Assembly: GCA_947172415.1 (NCBI GenBank)
Contig: OX359193.1
Span: 3,032,501-3,096,500 of the forward strand
Source: Chondrosia reniformis
Taxonomy: Eukaryota > Porifera > Demospongiae > Chondrillida > Chondrillidae
Length of the DNA stretch: 64,000 bases
Reading direction: 5' to 3'
The notes below the pieces were generated by a model. It was not told the DNA's origin and ran no database searches. It saw nothing but the letters and a program-made list of their open reading frames with translations. This document shows, one piece after another, positions 1-12,790 of the stretch. Position 1 is the stretch's first letter; each line of letters opens with the position of its first letter. The translations under genes were made by a program, and so were the position numbers.

Positions 1-3000
1 AAAACTATGGGATATATTGGTCTAATACTATTGATAAAATTATAGGATGCATTCGGCAAAAACGATGGGATATATTTGGTAAAATTATGGGATATTCTGG
101 TCCATAGGATATATTAAGCAAAAACTAAGGGATGTCTTAAGCAAAATTATGGGATATACAGGGAAAATTATGGGATACTCTAAAGGATATAGTTGTCGAA
201 AGCTATGAGATATATTTGACAAAAACGAAGGGGCGCATTGGGTAAAACTATGGGATATATTATGGAATACAATAGGCAATATTTATAAATAATTGGATAT
301 ATTAAGGAAGAACTGAGAGATTTTTAAGGCCAAAAATTGAGCTAGGACTATAGGTTAAATTATGGGAAACAATTAGCAAAAATTATGAGATATATTTGGA
401 AAAATATGGGATATCTTTGGCAAAAACTATGGGATAAATTGGGCAAAACTATGGGATATATTGGGCTAAGACAATAGGTGATATTTTGGGATATAATTGG
501 CAAAAATTATGGGATATATTGGGCAAAAATTATGGGATATATTATGGCATATATTGGTTAAAAATTGTTGGATATATTTGTCAAAACTCTGAGATATATT
601 GGTCCATTGGATATATTAAGCTAAAACTAAGGGATGGATTAGGCAAATATGGGATATATAGGGGAAAAATCATGGGATACACTAACAGATATATTTTTCA
701 AAAGCTATGGGATATATTTGTTACAAGCTATGGGATATATTTGCCTACAATTAAGGGGTATATTGGGTAAGATTATGGGATATAATTGGCAATATTTTTA
801 AATTATTGGCTATATTGAGCAACAACCGAGGGATATTTTAGGCAAAATTATGGGATAGATTAAACAAAATTTATGGGATATATTTGTAAAAATAATGGGA
901 TATATTCGGAAAAACCATTGGATATATTGAGCAAAAACTTGGGATATATTGGGCTAAGAATACAAATAATTTTATGGGATGTATTCGGCAAAAACTATGT
1001 GATATATTTTGCAAAACTATAGTATATACTGGTCCATGGGATATATTAAGCAAAAATTTATGGGTGTCTTAGGCAAAAGTATTGGATCTATTGGAAAAAA
1101 ATTATGGAATATACTACGGGATATATTTTTTCAAAAGCTATGGCATATATTTGACAAAAATTGAGGAGCATATTGGGTAAAACTATGGGATGTATTATGG
1201 GATATAGTAGGCAATATTTTTAAATTATTGGATATATTAAGGAAAAAACAGGGGATATATTAGCCAAAAAATGGGGCTAAGATTATAGGTTATTTTATGG
1301 GATATATTTGGTAAAAGTTATGGGATATATTTGGAAAAATATGGGATATACTTGACATAAAGTATGGGATATATTGGGATATGACTATTGGTTATTTTAT
1401 GGGATATATGTGGCAAAAAGTAAGGGATATATGGCATAAAAATTTTGGGATATCCTATGGGATACATTTTTCAAAACTATGGGATATATTAGGCAAAAAT
1501 TATGGGACATATTATGGCATATATTGGTTTAAAATTGTTGGATATATTTGTAAAACTATGGGATTTATTCAGAAAGACCATGGGATAATATTGGGCAAAA
1601 ACTATGGGATATATTGGGCTAAGACTATAGTTTATATGATGGGATATATTTGTCAAACTTATGATATATTTGAAAAAATATAAGATATATTCGCAAAAAC
1701 TATGATATATTGGGCAAATATTTTGGGATATATTATGGGATATATTGGTTAAAGATTGTTGGATATATGTGGCAAAACTATGGGAAATATTGGTCTATTG
1801 GATATATTAATTAAAATCTATGGGATATATTAAGTAAAAATTATGAGATATATAAAGCAAAAATTTTGGTTTATACAATGGAATATAGTGTCAAAAGGTA
1901 TGGGATATATTTGAAAAAATAATGGGTATATTGGGTAAAATTATGGGAGATATAATTGGCAATATTTTGAAATAATTGGATATATTAAGCAAAGACTTAT
2001 TCGAAATTTTGGGATATATTCGGCAAACATTATAGGATATATTTGCAAAAACTATGGGATATATTTCCTAAAACTTTGGGTATATTTGGAAAAACAATTG
2101 GATAGAATGGGCAAAAACGGATATATTTATAAAAAATATTATATATTTGGAAAAACTATGGGCTAAGACTATAAGTGATATTATGGGATAAATTTGGCAA
2201 AAAATTATGGTATATATTTATTAAGACTACGGGTATATTCGAAAAACTATGGCATATATTGGGCTAAGACAATAGATTATATATTGGGATATACTTGGCA
2301 AAAATTATGAGTTATATTTGGAAGAAATATGGGATATATTTGGCGAAGACTTTTCCTAATATTGGGCTATAACTATAGGTTATTTTATGGGTTATATTAG
2401 ATAAAATTATGGGATATATAGGACAGAAATTATGAGATATACTATGGGATATATTTGTCCGAAGCTCTGGGATTTATTTGACTAAAACTAAGGTGTATAT
2501 TGGGTAAAACTATTTCATATACTATGGGATTTAATTGGCAATATTTTTAAATAATATATAATAATATTAAGCAAAAACTGAGGGATACATTTGGCAAAAT
2601 TATGAGATATATTTGCAAAAAACTATGCGATATATTCGGAAACACTATGGGATATATTGGGAAAAACTATGGGATTTATTGGGCTAAGACTATAGGTTAT
2701 ATTATGGGATATATTTGGCAAATATTATGGTAAATATTATCGAAAACTATGGGATATATTCGGAAAACTATGGGATATATCGGTTAAAGACTATAAATAA
2801 TTTTATGGGTTGTATTCAACAAAAACTATGGGATATAGTGGGCTAAAATTATGTTTTTTTATGGGATATATTGGTTAAACATTGTTGGATATATTTGGCA
2901 AAACTATGGTATATGCTGCTCCATTGGATATATTAAGCAAGAGCTAAGGGATGTATTATGTAAAATTATGGGATATATTGGGCAAACATTAAGGGATATA

Positions 3001-4738
3001 TTCGGAAAAACTATGGGATATATTGGGCTAAGACTAGTGGTTATTTTATTGGATATATTCGGCAAACAATATGGGAAATATTGGGTAAAAATTATGGAAA
3101 TATTATGGGATATATTGGTTTAAAATTGTTCAATATATTTGGTAAAACTCTGGGATTTACTGGTCCATTGGATATATTAAGATAAAACTAAGGGATATAT
3201 TAGGCAAAATTATGGGATAAATAGGGCTAAAATTGTGTGATATACTATGGGATATATTTGGTAAAAGCTATGGGATATATTTGTCAAAAACTCTAGGATA
3301 TATTGGGGTAAGCCCATAAGTTAAAGTATGGAATTTATTTGGCAAAACTATGGGATATATTGGTCTAATACTATAAATAAAATTATGGGATGTATTCGGC
3401 AAAAAGTATGAGAATTATTTGGTAAAATTATGGGATATACTGGTCCAATGGATATATTAAGCAAAAAGTAAGGGATGTCTTAGGCAAAATTATGGGATAT
3501 ACAGGGAAAAATTATGGTATACTCTAAGGGATATATTTGTCGAAAGCTATGAGATATATCTGACAAAAACAAAGGGGCGTAATGGGTAAAACTATGGGAT
3601 ATATTATGGAATATAATAGCAATATTTATAAATAATTGGATATATTAAGGAAGAACTGAGAGATATATAAGGCCAAAAAATTGAGCCAAGACTATAGGTT
3701 AAATTATGGGATACATTTGGCAAAAATTATGGGATATATTGGGCAAAACTATGGGATATATTGGGCTAAGACTATAGGTGATATTTTGGGATATAGTTGG
3801 CAAAAATTATGGGATATATTGAGCAAAAAGTATGGGATATATTATGGAATATATTGGTTAAAAATTGTTTGATATATTTGTCAAAACTCTGGGATATACT
3901 CGTCCATTGGATATATTAAGCTAAAACTAAGGGATGGATTAGGCAAATATGGGATATATGGGGGAAAAATCATGGGATATACTAACAGATATATTTTTCA
4001 AAAGCTATGGGATATATTTGTTACAAGCTATGGGATATATTTGCTTAAAACTAAGGGGTATATTGGGTAAAATTATGGGATATATTATGGGATATAATTG
4101 GCAATATATTTATATAATTGGATATATTAAGCAACAACCGAGGGATATTTTAGGCAAAATTATGGGATAGATTAGGCAAAAATTATGGGATATATTTTGC
4201 AAAACTATTGGATATAATGGTCCATGGGATATATTAAGCAAAAACTAAGGGATGTCTTAGGCAAAATTATTGGATCTACTGTAAAAACATGGGATATGCT
4301 ATGGGATATATTTGTCAAAAGCTATGGGATTTATTTGACAAAAATGAGGGGCATATTGGGTAGAACTATGGGATGTATTATAGGATATAATAGGCAATAT
4401 TTCCAAATAATTGGATATAGTAAGGAAAAAACAGGGAGATATATTAGCCCCAAAATGGGGCTTAGACAATAGGCTATATTATGGGATATATTTGGAAAAA
4501 TATGGGATATATTTGGCAAAAATTATGGGATATATTGGGATAAGACTATAGGTTATTTTATGGGATATGTGCAGCCAAAAATACGGGGTATATTGCGCAA
4601 AAATAATGGGATATACTATGGGATATATTTTTCAAAAGCTATGGCATCTATTTGACAAAAACTAAGGGCTATCTTTGGTAAATCTATAGGTTATTTAAGG
4701 GATATAATTGGCCATATATTGAAATAATTGGATATATA
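1..4738 (+). repeat. 23-bp satellite, block A (+ orientation)
   Basis: Tandem array of a degenerate subunit of about 23 bp: a TATGGGATATAT core followed by a tail such as TGGGCAAAAAC or TTGGCAAAAAT. Landmark variants recur every few hundred bp: TGGTCCATTGGATATATTAA, ATTGGCAATATTTTTAAATA, GGGCTAAGACTATAGG and TTGGTTAAAAATTGTTGG. A larger module is repeated: 120-330 resembles 3460-3670 and 540-880 resembles 3837-4170, an offset of about 3.3 kb. The array runs off the left edge and is interrupted at the right by a transposon. Short open frames here follow the repeat and are not genes. Confidence 0.95.
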
Positions 4739-4740
4739 TA

Positions 4741-4769
4741 TAGTGCATTTCACTATAAATGTAAAATTT
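4741..4769 (+). repeat. left terminal inverted repeat of the transposon
   Basis: Begins TAGTGCATTTCAC and pairs with the reverse complement of 8515-8543 over 29 bp with one mismatch (T versus C at the fourteenth base). It is presumably the transposase cleavage and binding end. A short hairpin (CGATAG at 4870-4875 with CTATCG at 4879-4884) lies just inside. Confidence 0.93.
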
Positions 4770-5170
4770 TCTTTTAAGGCGCTTTATGGAAAGTATCCTC
4801 AGTATATTTTCAAATTTGGTATCAAATGAAAGAGGAAACACTAGAGAATCCGTACCTTTTTTAGTTTTGCGATAGCAGCTATCGTTTAGAAGATATGCGT
4901 TATTGAAAGAGGATAGCTATTTCAGCCAATCAAATGGCTTCATTCAGTCACATTTCAATAATTAATAAGGTGAAATCGAGTTACAACGCAACGTTCCTGC
5001 GTATAACCATTATCGAAAAGTGGATGTCTAAAAATTAACAAATATACACTTACACATTTTAAGCTTTTTAGAGGTGTATACGCTTGTTACGTTGACAACA
5101 CTTTATTCGAAGGTCAAGCTATAATAGCTAAGGCGATTTAAAGACTAAAAAGCTTTTAAAGTAGGAAATT

Positions 5171-7526
5171 ATGTCAGAAATCGACAGAGAATCGGCCGAA
5201 TTCGGCAATCGTGATAACGAGGAACTATCCAGTGAACGAATGACTCAGGAAAGTGGTTGTAGCACAGTCGATCAAGGCATACCACAGAGGAGTACTCCTT
5301 CCCCAGCCTCAAGACTGGGTAAAAGGCAAAAAGGTCTGAAAAGGCAAGAAGGATGCTGGAAAAAGGTATGGATGGTCTCCTTCACTAGCTACTGTATCAG
5401 AGTCTTCAAATGATGAAGGTAAAAAATTGATATTATTATACATTTATAGAATTGTTTGCATATATTATTCGTTGATTACATTTCATAGTGGAGAGTGGTC
5501 ATTCCTCTAGTCACACCAGCATTTTTCCTTCACCTACCTTGCAATTGGAGGGTGGTGTTGAATTTTCTAGCCCTACCAGATAGTTTTCCAACATACCTCA
5601 GTCAGACAATGATCTTAATCCTGCTATCTATGACCCATCATCTTCTGAAGAAGAGCTTGAGGTATTTAGCTAATGCGCAACAACATGTTTCAAATGTTAA
5701 ATTATCATAAACTGTTATGCATAACAAACAATATAGGAAATAAAACTTTACATGCATGGTTTCATGTATAAATAGGATAGTGATGATGAAAGTGATCATG
5801 AAGATGAAGGTTTCTCTTATGGACAGGCAAGGCCACAGTTACAAAATTGGGTGAAATCATTATCATCTAAAGATAGGAAGAAAATAGGTGTAATACTTTA
5901 CAACCATCTTCAGCATCATCACAACTTGGGTAAAGTTGAATCAGCTGAAAGCACAGCTGTAGCACTAGGCATTGAAAAGCGATCAGTAACTAGATGGCAC
6001 AAGGAGTACTACAGAGAAAAAGGAGATATATCAGGTGACAAAAGAGGAAAGTATACAAGACTGGCATTACTTGACCAAGAGGACATCACCCGAAAATCAG
6101 TGAAGTGGCTAAGAGAGAAAGTACACAATGCCAAATACTTTCTTACTGCTGCTAAATTCCAGTCCTGGCTGAATGAATATCTTTCAAGACTTAATCTTCC
6201 TGAGCACTTCCCAAAAGCAGTGTCTGAAGTGACAGCTTACCGGTATCTTAGGAAGTTAGGATTCCATCGTCGCCAATATCGCCAGGGCTATACAGATGGC
6301 CATGATCGACCAGATGTAGTGGAGTACAGAAAGCTTTTCCTCAAGAAACTGAAGATACTAGAATCTTCCCACTTGCCTCCACCTATATGTGAAGATGGGA
6401 TACCCTCATGGAACTCAGGTAATGTCATCAAAGCATGATGTAATATATTCATGCTTACTATATGGCTTTGTTTTTCAATATACTAGGTGATGCTTCAAAG
6501 TCTCGGCATGTTGTTTTCATTTACCATGATGAGACTGTCTTCAATGCCCACGATGCTCATAGTTCAGTGTGGGTGGACCCTATGGGAAGTGGAGCAGTTC
6601 GACCTAAAGGTAAAGGCAAAGGCATCATGGTAAGTGATTACATTGAAGAGTTTGGAGGCTACCTACATCTTACCGAGGAAGAACTGGCAAAGGCAAGACT
6701 GGACTTCGTTTCTTTCCCAAAGGAAGCTAGAGATCTGCTGGAATACCAAAAGGATGGCTATTGGGATAATGAGAAGTTCCTGAAGAGTGTGAGACGTGCA
6801 GTACGCATTGCTGAGTTCAAATATCCTGCAACTCACTATGACTTGGTATGGATATTTGACCACAGAAGTGGACATCTGGCATATTCAGAGGATGCTTTGG
6901 TAGCCTCCAGAATGAATGTCGGTCCTGGAGGAAAGCAACCTAAGATGCACCCTGGAAGGCTGCCAAACGGTGATCCCCAACCCATGGTGTTTGATGATGG
7001 CACTCCAAAAGGGTTAGAAATTGTACTCCGAGAGCGTGGTGTTATGGTTGACAAACTCAAGAGAGCAGATATGATTAAAAAGCTGCAGGAATTTGAAGAT
7101 TTTCGGAATGAAAAAAGTAGCGTACAGATATATTTAGAGGGAAAACACCACAGGTGTCTCTTTAATCCCAAGGTATGTATAATAATGAAACATATATGCA
7201 TGTACATATAATTAATATATAAATACCCTTTTTCCTTACAGTTTCACCCTGAATTAAATCCAATTGAGAAATGCTGGGGAAAAGCCAAGGCCTTTGCCAG
7301 AGTAAACTGTGACTACTCCATGGAAGGATTGCGCAGAATGGTTCCAATTGCTCTGGACACAGTTTCTCTGGACCTCATCCGCAAATTCTTTAGGAAATGT
7401 AGGGACTACAACCATGCCTACCTAGGGGAAAATGTGCCAGGTGAAGAAGCAGCTAAAACAGGCAGAGATGCAGATATTAAAATTAAAGAATACAAGTCTC
7501 ACAGGAGAGTCTCATCAAGCACATGA
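5171..7526 (+). CDS. Spliced DDE transposase, IS630/Tc1/mariner clan
   Basis: Transposase of the host element; it would bind the inverted ends and catalyse cut-and-paste into TA. Proposed exons are 5171-5365, 5602-5661, 5776-6418, 6487-7172 and 7242-7526. Phases agree and total 1869 nt (622 residues plus TGA), with GT-AG introns of 236, 114, 68 and 69 bp. Residues 1-110 are Ser/Glu/Asp-rich and look disordered. A helix-turn-helix lies at about 139-163 and a second helical DNA-binding segment at about 231-247. DGHDRPDVVEYR (259-270) is typical of this transposase type. Catalytic residues are D314 in HDETVFNAH, D424 in FDHRSGH and E537 in FHPELNPIEKCW, giving 112 residues between the second Asp and the Glu. 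The start is the ATG at 5171, because exon 3 has no upstream ATG. Alternative reading: using donor 5419 and acceptor 5488 instead leaves a frameshift in exon 1 and a TAG at 5581-5583, which would make the gene a pseudogene. The first-intron choice therefore decides whether it is intact. Confidence 0.85.
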
Positions 7527-8514
7527 AAGTTATGAAAATCCCTCTCTGCATATATCTGAAATATCTAGTTACTGTACACTTTAGTTAATCATTTTCTGTA
7601 TTTATTTAAACTTGTTTGTGCCTTTGTCATGCACAGTTATAAGAACTGTATGGTAAGTCGAAATTGAATAATGTTTATATAACACCTTATTATTTGATTA
7701 GAAAAATGTGCTTTCAAATGTGTTTATCATTTGAGCCAGAAGGTAATAAAGTAAATACTGCCTTTAAAGACTGTCACTGCCTAGTTGTTTGTGAATCTCG
7801 AGGAGTCTTAATGGGTAAAAAATGTCAAATGAAAGTTATTAGTGGTTGTCTATATTAACCCCACTTTTCTGCTAAATTTCTTTCCCTAAAAAGTCTAATA
7901 AGTTAAAATTAATATCTGAGTGTTTAAAATATTGCTGTGAATGGACACATACGGAGGTTAGAATCTATAGGATTCTTTAAAAGATAACTATACTTCATTA
8001 GTTGTTGAAAGTGTTGTTAAATAGACTATGAAAATTCAAACCTTTATATCTCATCACACAGAGCGAAACTTACAAAAGGCTATTTAAAGATTTAGCATAT
8101 TTCTTAAATATTCTTATACTAAAAGTCTGTATCGATTAGACTAACTTGAAAGGAGTACCGATTAAAAGCCGTCAAGGTACGTAAATATGGAAACACGCAA
8201 TAACTTTCTTATAAAATGTCATATTAAAAAAAAGCTACCTAGGATTTTGAGTGCTTACAAGGGCTACCAGAAGCCAGAGTTTCGGTCTTCTCTGTGTCTT
8301 CTGGAACAAGCACTAATCACTTTTATCTTTAACTGCTGCCCTACTTCTTCACGATTGCGCAATCGAACTTTTGCCATAGCAACGAATATCGCAATTTTTC
8401 TTGCCGTTTCCATGGTTACTTGAGCATAATTATTTTGGTGGCAAGTTTGAAAAAGACTCACTTTTCACATTAATCACTTTTGTCGCCCTATTTTGAACTC
8501 CACTATACACTTTG
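7527..8514. other. 3' non-coding part of the transposon
   Basis: About 990 bp between the transposase stop and the right inverted repeat. It holds the candidate AATAAA and only short open frames (7664-7858, 8187-8423) with no recognisable domain. No second gene is visible. Confidence 0.7.
7745..7750 (+). promoter_or_regulatory. candidate polyadenylation signal of the transposase
   Basis: AATAAA lies about 220 bp downstream of the TGA at 7524-7526, within the element and on the same strand. It is the first canonical hexamer I noticed after the stop. AT-rich DNA makes chance matches common, so confidence is modest. Confidence 0.4.
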
Positions 8515-8543
8515 AAATTTTACATTTATGGTGAAATGCACTA
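8515..8543 (-). repeat. right terminal inverted repeat of the transposon
   Basis: Ends GGTGAAATGCACTA, followed by a TA at 8544-8545 and then the resumed satellite (TTAAGCAAAAAC). It mirrors the left end over 29 bp with one mismatch, which indicates a young insertion whose ends remain well matched. Confidence 0.93.
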
Positions 8544-8545
8544 TA

Positions 8546-11500
8546 TTAAGCAAAAACTTATTCGAAATTTTGGGATATGCTCCACAAAAATTATGGGATA
8601 TATTTGCAAAAACTATGGGATATATTTCCAAAAACTATAGGTATATTGGGAAAAACCATTGAATATAATGGGCAAAAACGGATATATTTAGAAAAAATAT
8701 GATATAATTGGAAAAACTATGGGATATATTGGGCTAAGACTATAGATGATATTATGGGATATATTTAGAAAAACTATGGGATAAATTTCCTAAAGCTATG
8801 GGTATATTCGGAAAAACTAGGGGATATAATGGGTAAAAACTATAGGATATATTTAAAAAAATAAGATATATTTGGATAAACTATGGGATATATTGGGCTA
8901 AGACAATAGATTATATTATGGGATATACTTGGCAAGAATTATGAGTTTTATTTGGAAGAAATATGGGATATATTTGGCGAAGACTTTTCATTATATTGGG
9001 CTAAGACTATTGGTTATTTTATGGGTTATATTAGATAAAATTATTTGAAATATAGGACAATAATTATGGGATATACTATGGAATATATTTGTCCATAGCT
9101 CTGGGATTTATTTGCTTAAAACTAAGGTGTATATGGGGTAAAACTATTTCATATATTATGGGATATAATTGGCAATATTTTTAAATAATTGGATTTATTA
9201 AGCAAAAACTGAGGGATATATTTGGCAAAATTTTGGGATATATTTGCAAAAACTATGGGATATATTCGGAAACACAATGGGATATATTGGGCAAAAACTA
9301 TGCGATTTATTGGGCTAAGACTAAAGGTTATATTATGGGATATATTTGGAAAAAGCATGGTAAATATTAGCAAAAACTATGGGATATATTCGGAAAAAGT
9401 ATAGCATATATTGGGCTAAGACTATAGGTTCTTTTACGGGCTATATTCGGCAAAAGCTATGGGATATATTTGGCAAAACTATGGGATATACTGGTCCATT
9501 GGATTTATTTTGCAAAAACTAAGTGATGTCTTGGCAAAATTATGGGATATATGGGGCAAAAATTATGGGATATACTACGGGATATATTTGTTAATAGCTA
9601 TCGGATATATTTGCCAAAACGTAAGGGGTATATTGGGTGAAATTATGGGATATATTATGGGATATGATTGTCAATATTTTTAAATCATTGGTTATATTTG
9701 GCCTAAATTATGGGATATATTTGCAAAAATAATGGGATATATTCGGAAAAACCATGGGATGTATTCGGCAAAAATTTAGAGATATATTGGGCTAAAACTG
9801 GAGGTTATATTATGGGATATATTTGAAAAACATTATGCGATATAGGTGGAAAAGATAAGCTATAAATTGGGCAAAAGCTATGGGATATATTGTGCTAAGA
9901 CTATAGGTTATTTTATAGGATATATTAAGCAAAAAGTATGGGAAATAATCGGCAAACATTATCGGATATAATGTCAAAAAGTATGGGATATATTCGGAAA
10001 AACTATGGGATATACTGGGCAAAAAATGTGGGTTATATTATGGGATATATGGATTAAAAATTGTTGGATATATTTGACAAAACTATGGGATATACTGTAA
10101 CATTGGATATATTAAGCAAAAGCTAAGGGATATATTAGGCAAAATTATGGGATAAATAGGGCAAAAATTGTGGGATATACTATGGGATATATTTGTTAAA
10201 AGCTATGGGATATATTTGTCAAAAACTAATGGGTATATTGGGTAAAATTATGGGATATATTATGTGATATAATTGGCAATATTTTCAAACGATATAATAT
10301 ATAAAGCAAAAACTGAGGGATATATTAGGCAAAATTATGGGGAATAGTTTGAAAAATTATGGGATATATTTGCAAAAACTTTGGGATTTATTTGGAATAG
10401 CTATGGGATATATTTGGCAAAAACTATCGGATATATTGGGCTAAGACCATAAGTTAAAGTGTGGAATTTATTTGGCAAAAGCTTTGGGATATATTGGTCT
10501 AATACTATAGATAAAATTATGGGATGTATTCGGCAAAAAGTATGGGATATATTTGGTAAAATTATGGGATATACTGGTCCATTGGATATATTAAGCAAAA
10601 AGTAAGGGATGTCTTAGGCAAAATAATGGGATATACAGGGAAAAAGTATTGAATATACTATGGGATATATTTTACAAAGGCTATGACATATTTTTGACAA
10701 AAAGTAAGGGCTTTCTTTGGTAAATCTATGGGTTATTTAAGGGATATAATTGGCAACATTTTTAAAAAATTGTATATATTAAGTTATACGGAGGGATATG
10801 TTAGGCAAAGGTATGGGTTTTATTGGTCTAAGACTGTAGGTTATTTTATATGATATATTCGGCAAAAACTATGTGATATATTGGTCTAATAGTATAGATA
10901 AAAACTGAGGGATATATTAGGCAAAAGTATGGGTTATATTTGGCTAAGACTATACATTATTTTATGTGATGTATTCGGTAAAAACTATGGGACATATTAT
11001 GGCATATATCGGTTTAAAATTATTGGATATATTTGTAAAACTATATGAATTATTCAGAATGACCTTGGGATAATATTGGGCAAACTCTATGGGATATATT
11101 GGGCTAAGACTATAGGTTATATTATGAGAAACATTTGGCAAAATTATGGGATATATTTGAAAAGATATGGGATATATTTGTTAAAACTATGGGATATATT
11201 GGGCTAAGACTAAAGGTTATTTTATGGGATATATTCGCAAAAACTATGATATATTGGGGAAACATTTTGGGATATATTATGGGATATATTGGTTAAACAT
11301 TTTTGGATATATTTGTCAAAACTATATGATATAGTGGTCCATTGGATATATTAAGCAAAAGCTAAGGAATGTATTAGGCAAAATTATGGGATATAAAAGG
11401 CAAAAATAATGGGATAAACTATGGGATATATTTGACAAAAACGAAGCGGATATATTTGTAAAACTATGGGATTTATTCAGAAAGACTATGGAATATAGTA

Positions 11501-12790
11501 AGCAAAAACTATGGGATATATTGGGCTAAAACTATAGGTTATATTATGGGTTATATTTTGGCAAAATTATTGTATATAATTGGAAAAATATGATATATTT
11601 GACAAAAATTATGGGATACATTTTGAAAAAACATGGGATATATTTGGAAAAAAGGGATATATTGGGCAAAATTTTTTTTATATATTTTGGGATATATAGG
11701 TTTAAAATTGTTGGATATATTTGGCAAAACTATGGGATATACTAGTCAATTGGAAATATTAATTAAAATCTAAGGGATATATTAAGCAAAAATTTTGAAA
11801 TATACAAAAGCAAAAATTATGGTTAATACTATTCGATATAGTCGTCAAAAATTATGGGATATATTTGATTATAAATAATGGGTATATTGGGTAAAATTAT
11901 GGGATATATTATGGGATATAATTAGCAATATTTTGAACTAATTGGATATAAAAGCAGCAACTTATTCAAAGTTTTGCGATATATTCGGCAAAAATTACAG
12001 GATATATTTGCAATAACTATGGTATATATTTCCCAAAACTATGGGTATATTTGGAAAAATCATTGGATATAATGGGCATAAATGGATATATTTAGAAAAA
12101 ATATAAGATATATTTGGAAAAACTATGGGATATATTGGGCTAAGACTATAGGTGATATTATGGTATATATTTGGCAAAAATTATGGGATATATTTATTAA
12201 GACTACAGGTATATTCGGAAAAACTATGGGATATGATGGGTAAAAACTATGGGATATATTTAAAAAATAGGATATATTTGGATAAACTATGGGATATATT
12301 GGGCTATGACTATAGGTGATATTTTGGGATATATTTGACAAACTATGGTGATATCTTCGGAAAATCTATGGGATATATTGGGCAAAAACTATTGGATATA
12401 TTGGGCTAAGACAATAGATTATATTATGGGATATACTTTGCCAAAATTATGAGTTATATTTGGGAGAAATATGGGATATATTTGGCGAAGACTTTTCATT
12501 TTATTGGGCTAAGACTAGAGGTCATTTCAAGGGTTATATTAGATAAAATTACGGGATATATAGGACAAAAATTATGGGATATACCATGGGATATATTTGT
12601 CAAAAGCTATGGGATTTATTCAACAAAAAATGAGGGGCATATTGGGTAAAACTATGGGATGCATTATAGGATAAAATAGGCAATATTTTTAAAAAATTGG
12701 ATATATTAAGGAAAAAACAAGGAGATACATTAGCCAAACAATGGGGCTCAGACCATATGTTACATTATGGGATATATTTGGAAAAATATG
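8546..12790 (+). repeat. 23-bp satellite, block B (+ orientation)
   Basis: Continuation of block A on the other side of the transposon, with the same subunit and landmarks. It includes the module with GACTTTTCATTATATTGGGC (near 8978; a close variant near 12,488) that also occurs near 2350, 20,717, 28,916 and 32,256. It ends in a GGAAAAATATG stretch, after which the array continues as its own reverse complement. Confidence 0.95.

Larger units (their letters stand above)
4741..8543 (+). mobile_element. Tc1/mariner-clan (IS630-like) DNA transposon
   Basis: A 3.8-kb element inserted in the 23-bp satellite, whose repeat pattern stops at 4738 and resumes at 8546. The ends are inverted repeats starting TAGTGCATTTCAC, flanked by TA on both sides (4739-4740, 8544-8545), the expected target duplication of this superfamily. 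The left flank carries two extra TA steps compared with the usual satellite sequence, probably slippage. Inside is a five-exon DDE transposase gene (5171-7526), with 430 bp of leader and 1 kb of trailer. Base composition is richer in GC than the host array. This is the only element in the window that could be autonomous. Confidence 0.92.

Noticed and set aside
486..770. Apparent ORFs of 60-115 codons throughout 1-48,490 (for example 486-770, 19,468-19,815, 37,369-37,710).
   Set aside because: They follow the 23-bp repeat, show the same GYI/WDI/YGIY peptides everywhere, switch strand with the array, and have no domain or conserved start.
6663..7207. Minus-strand ORFs inside the transposase (6663-6875, 6836-7207).
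   Set aside because: They are shadows of exon 4, which carries the recognisable DDE motifs on the plus strand.
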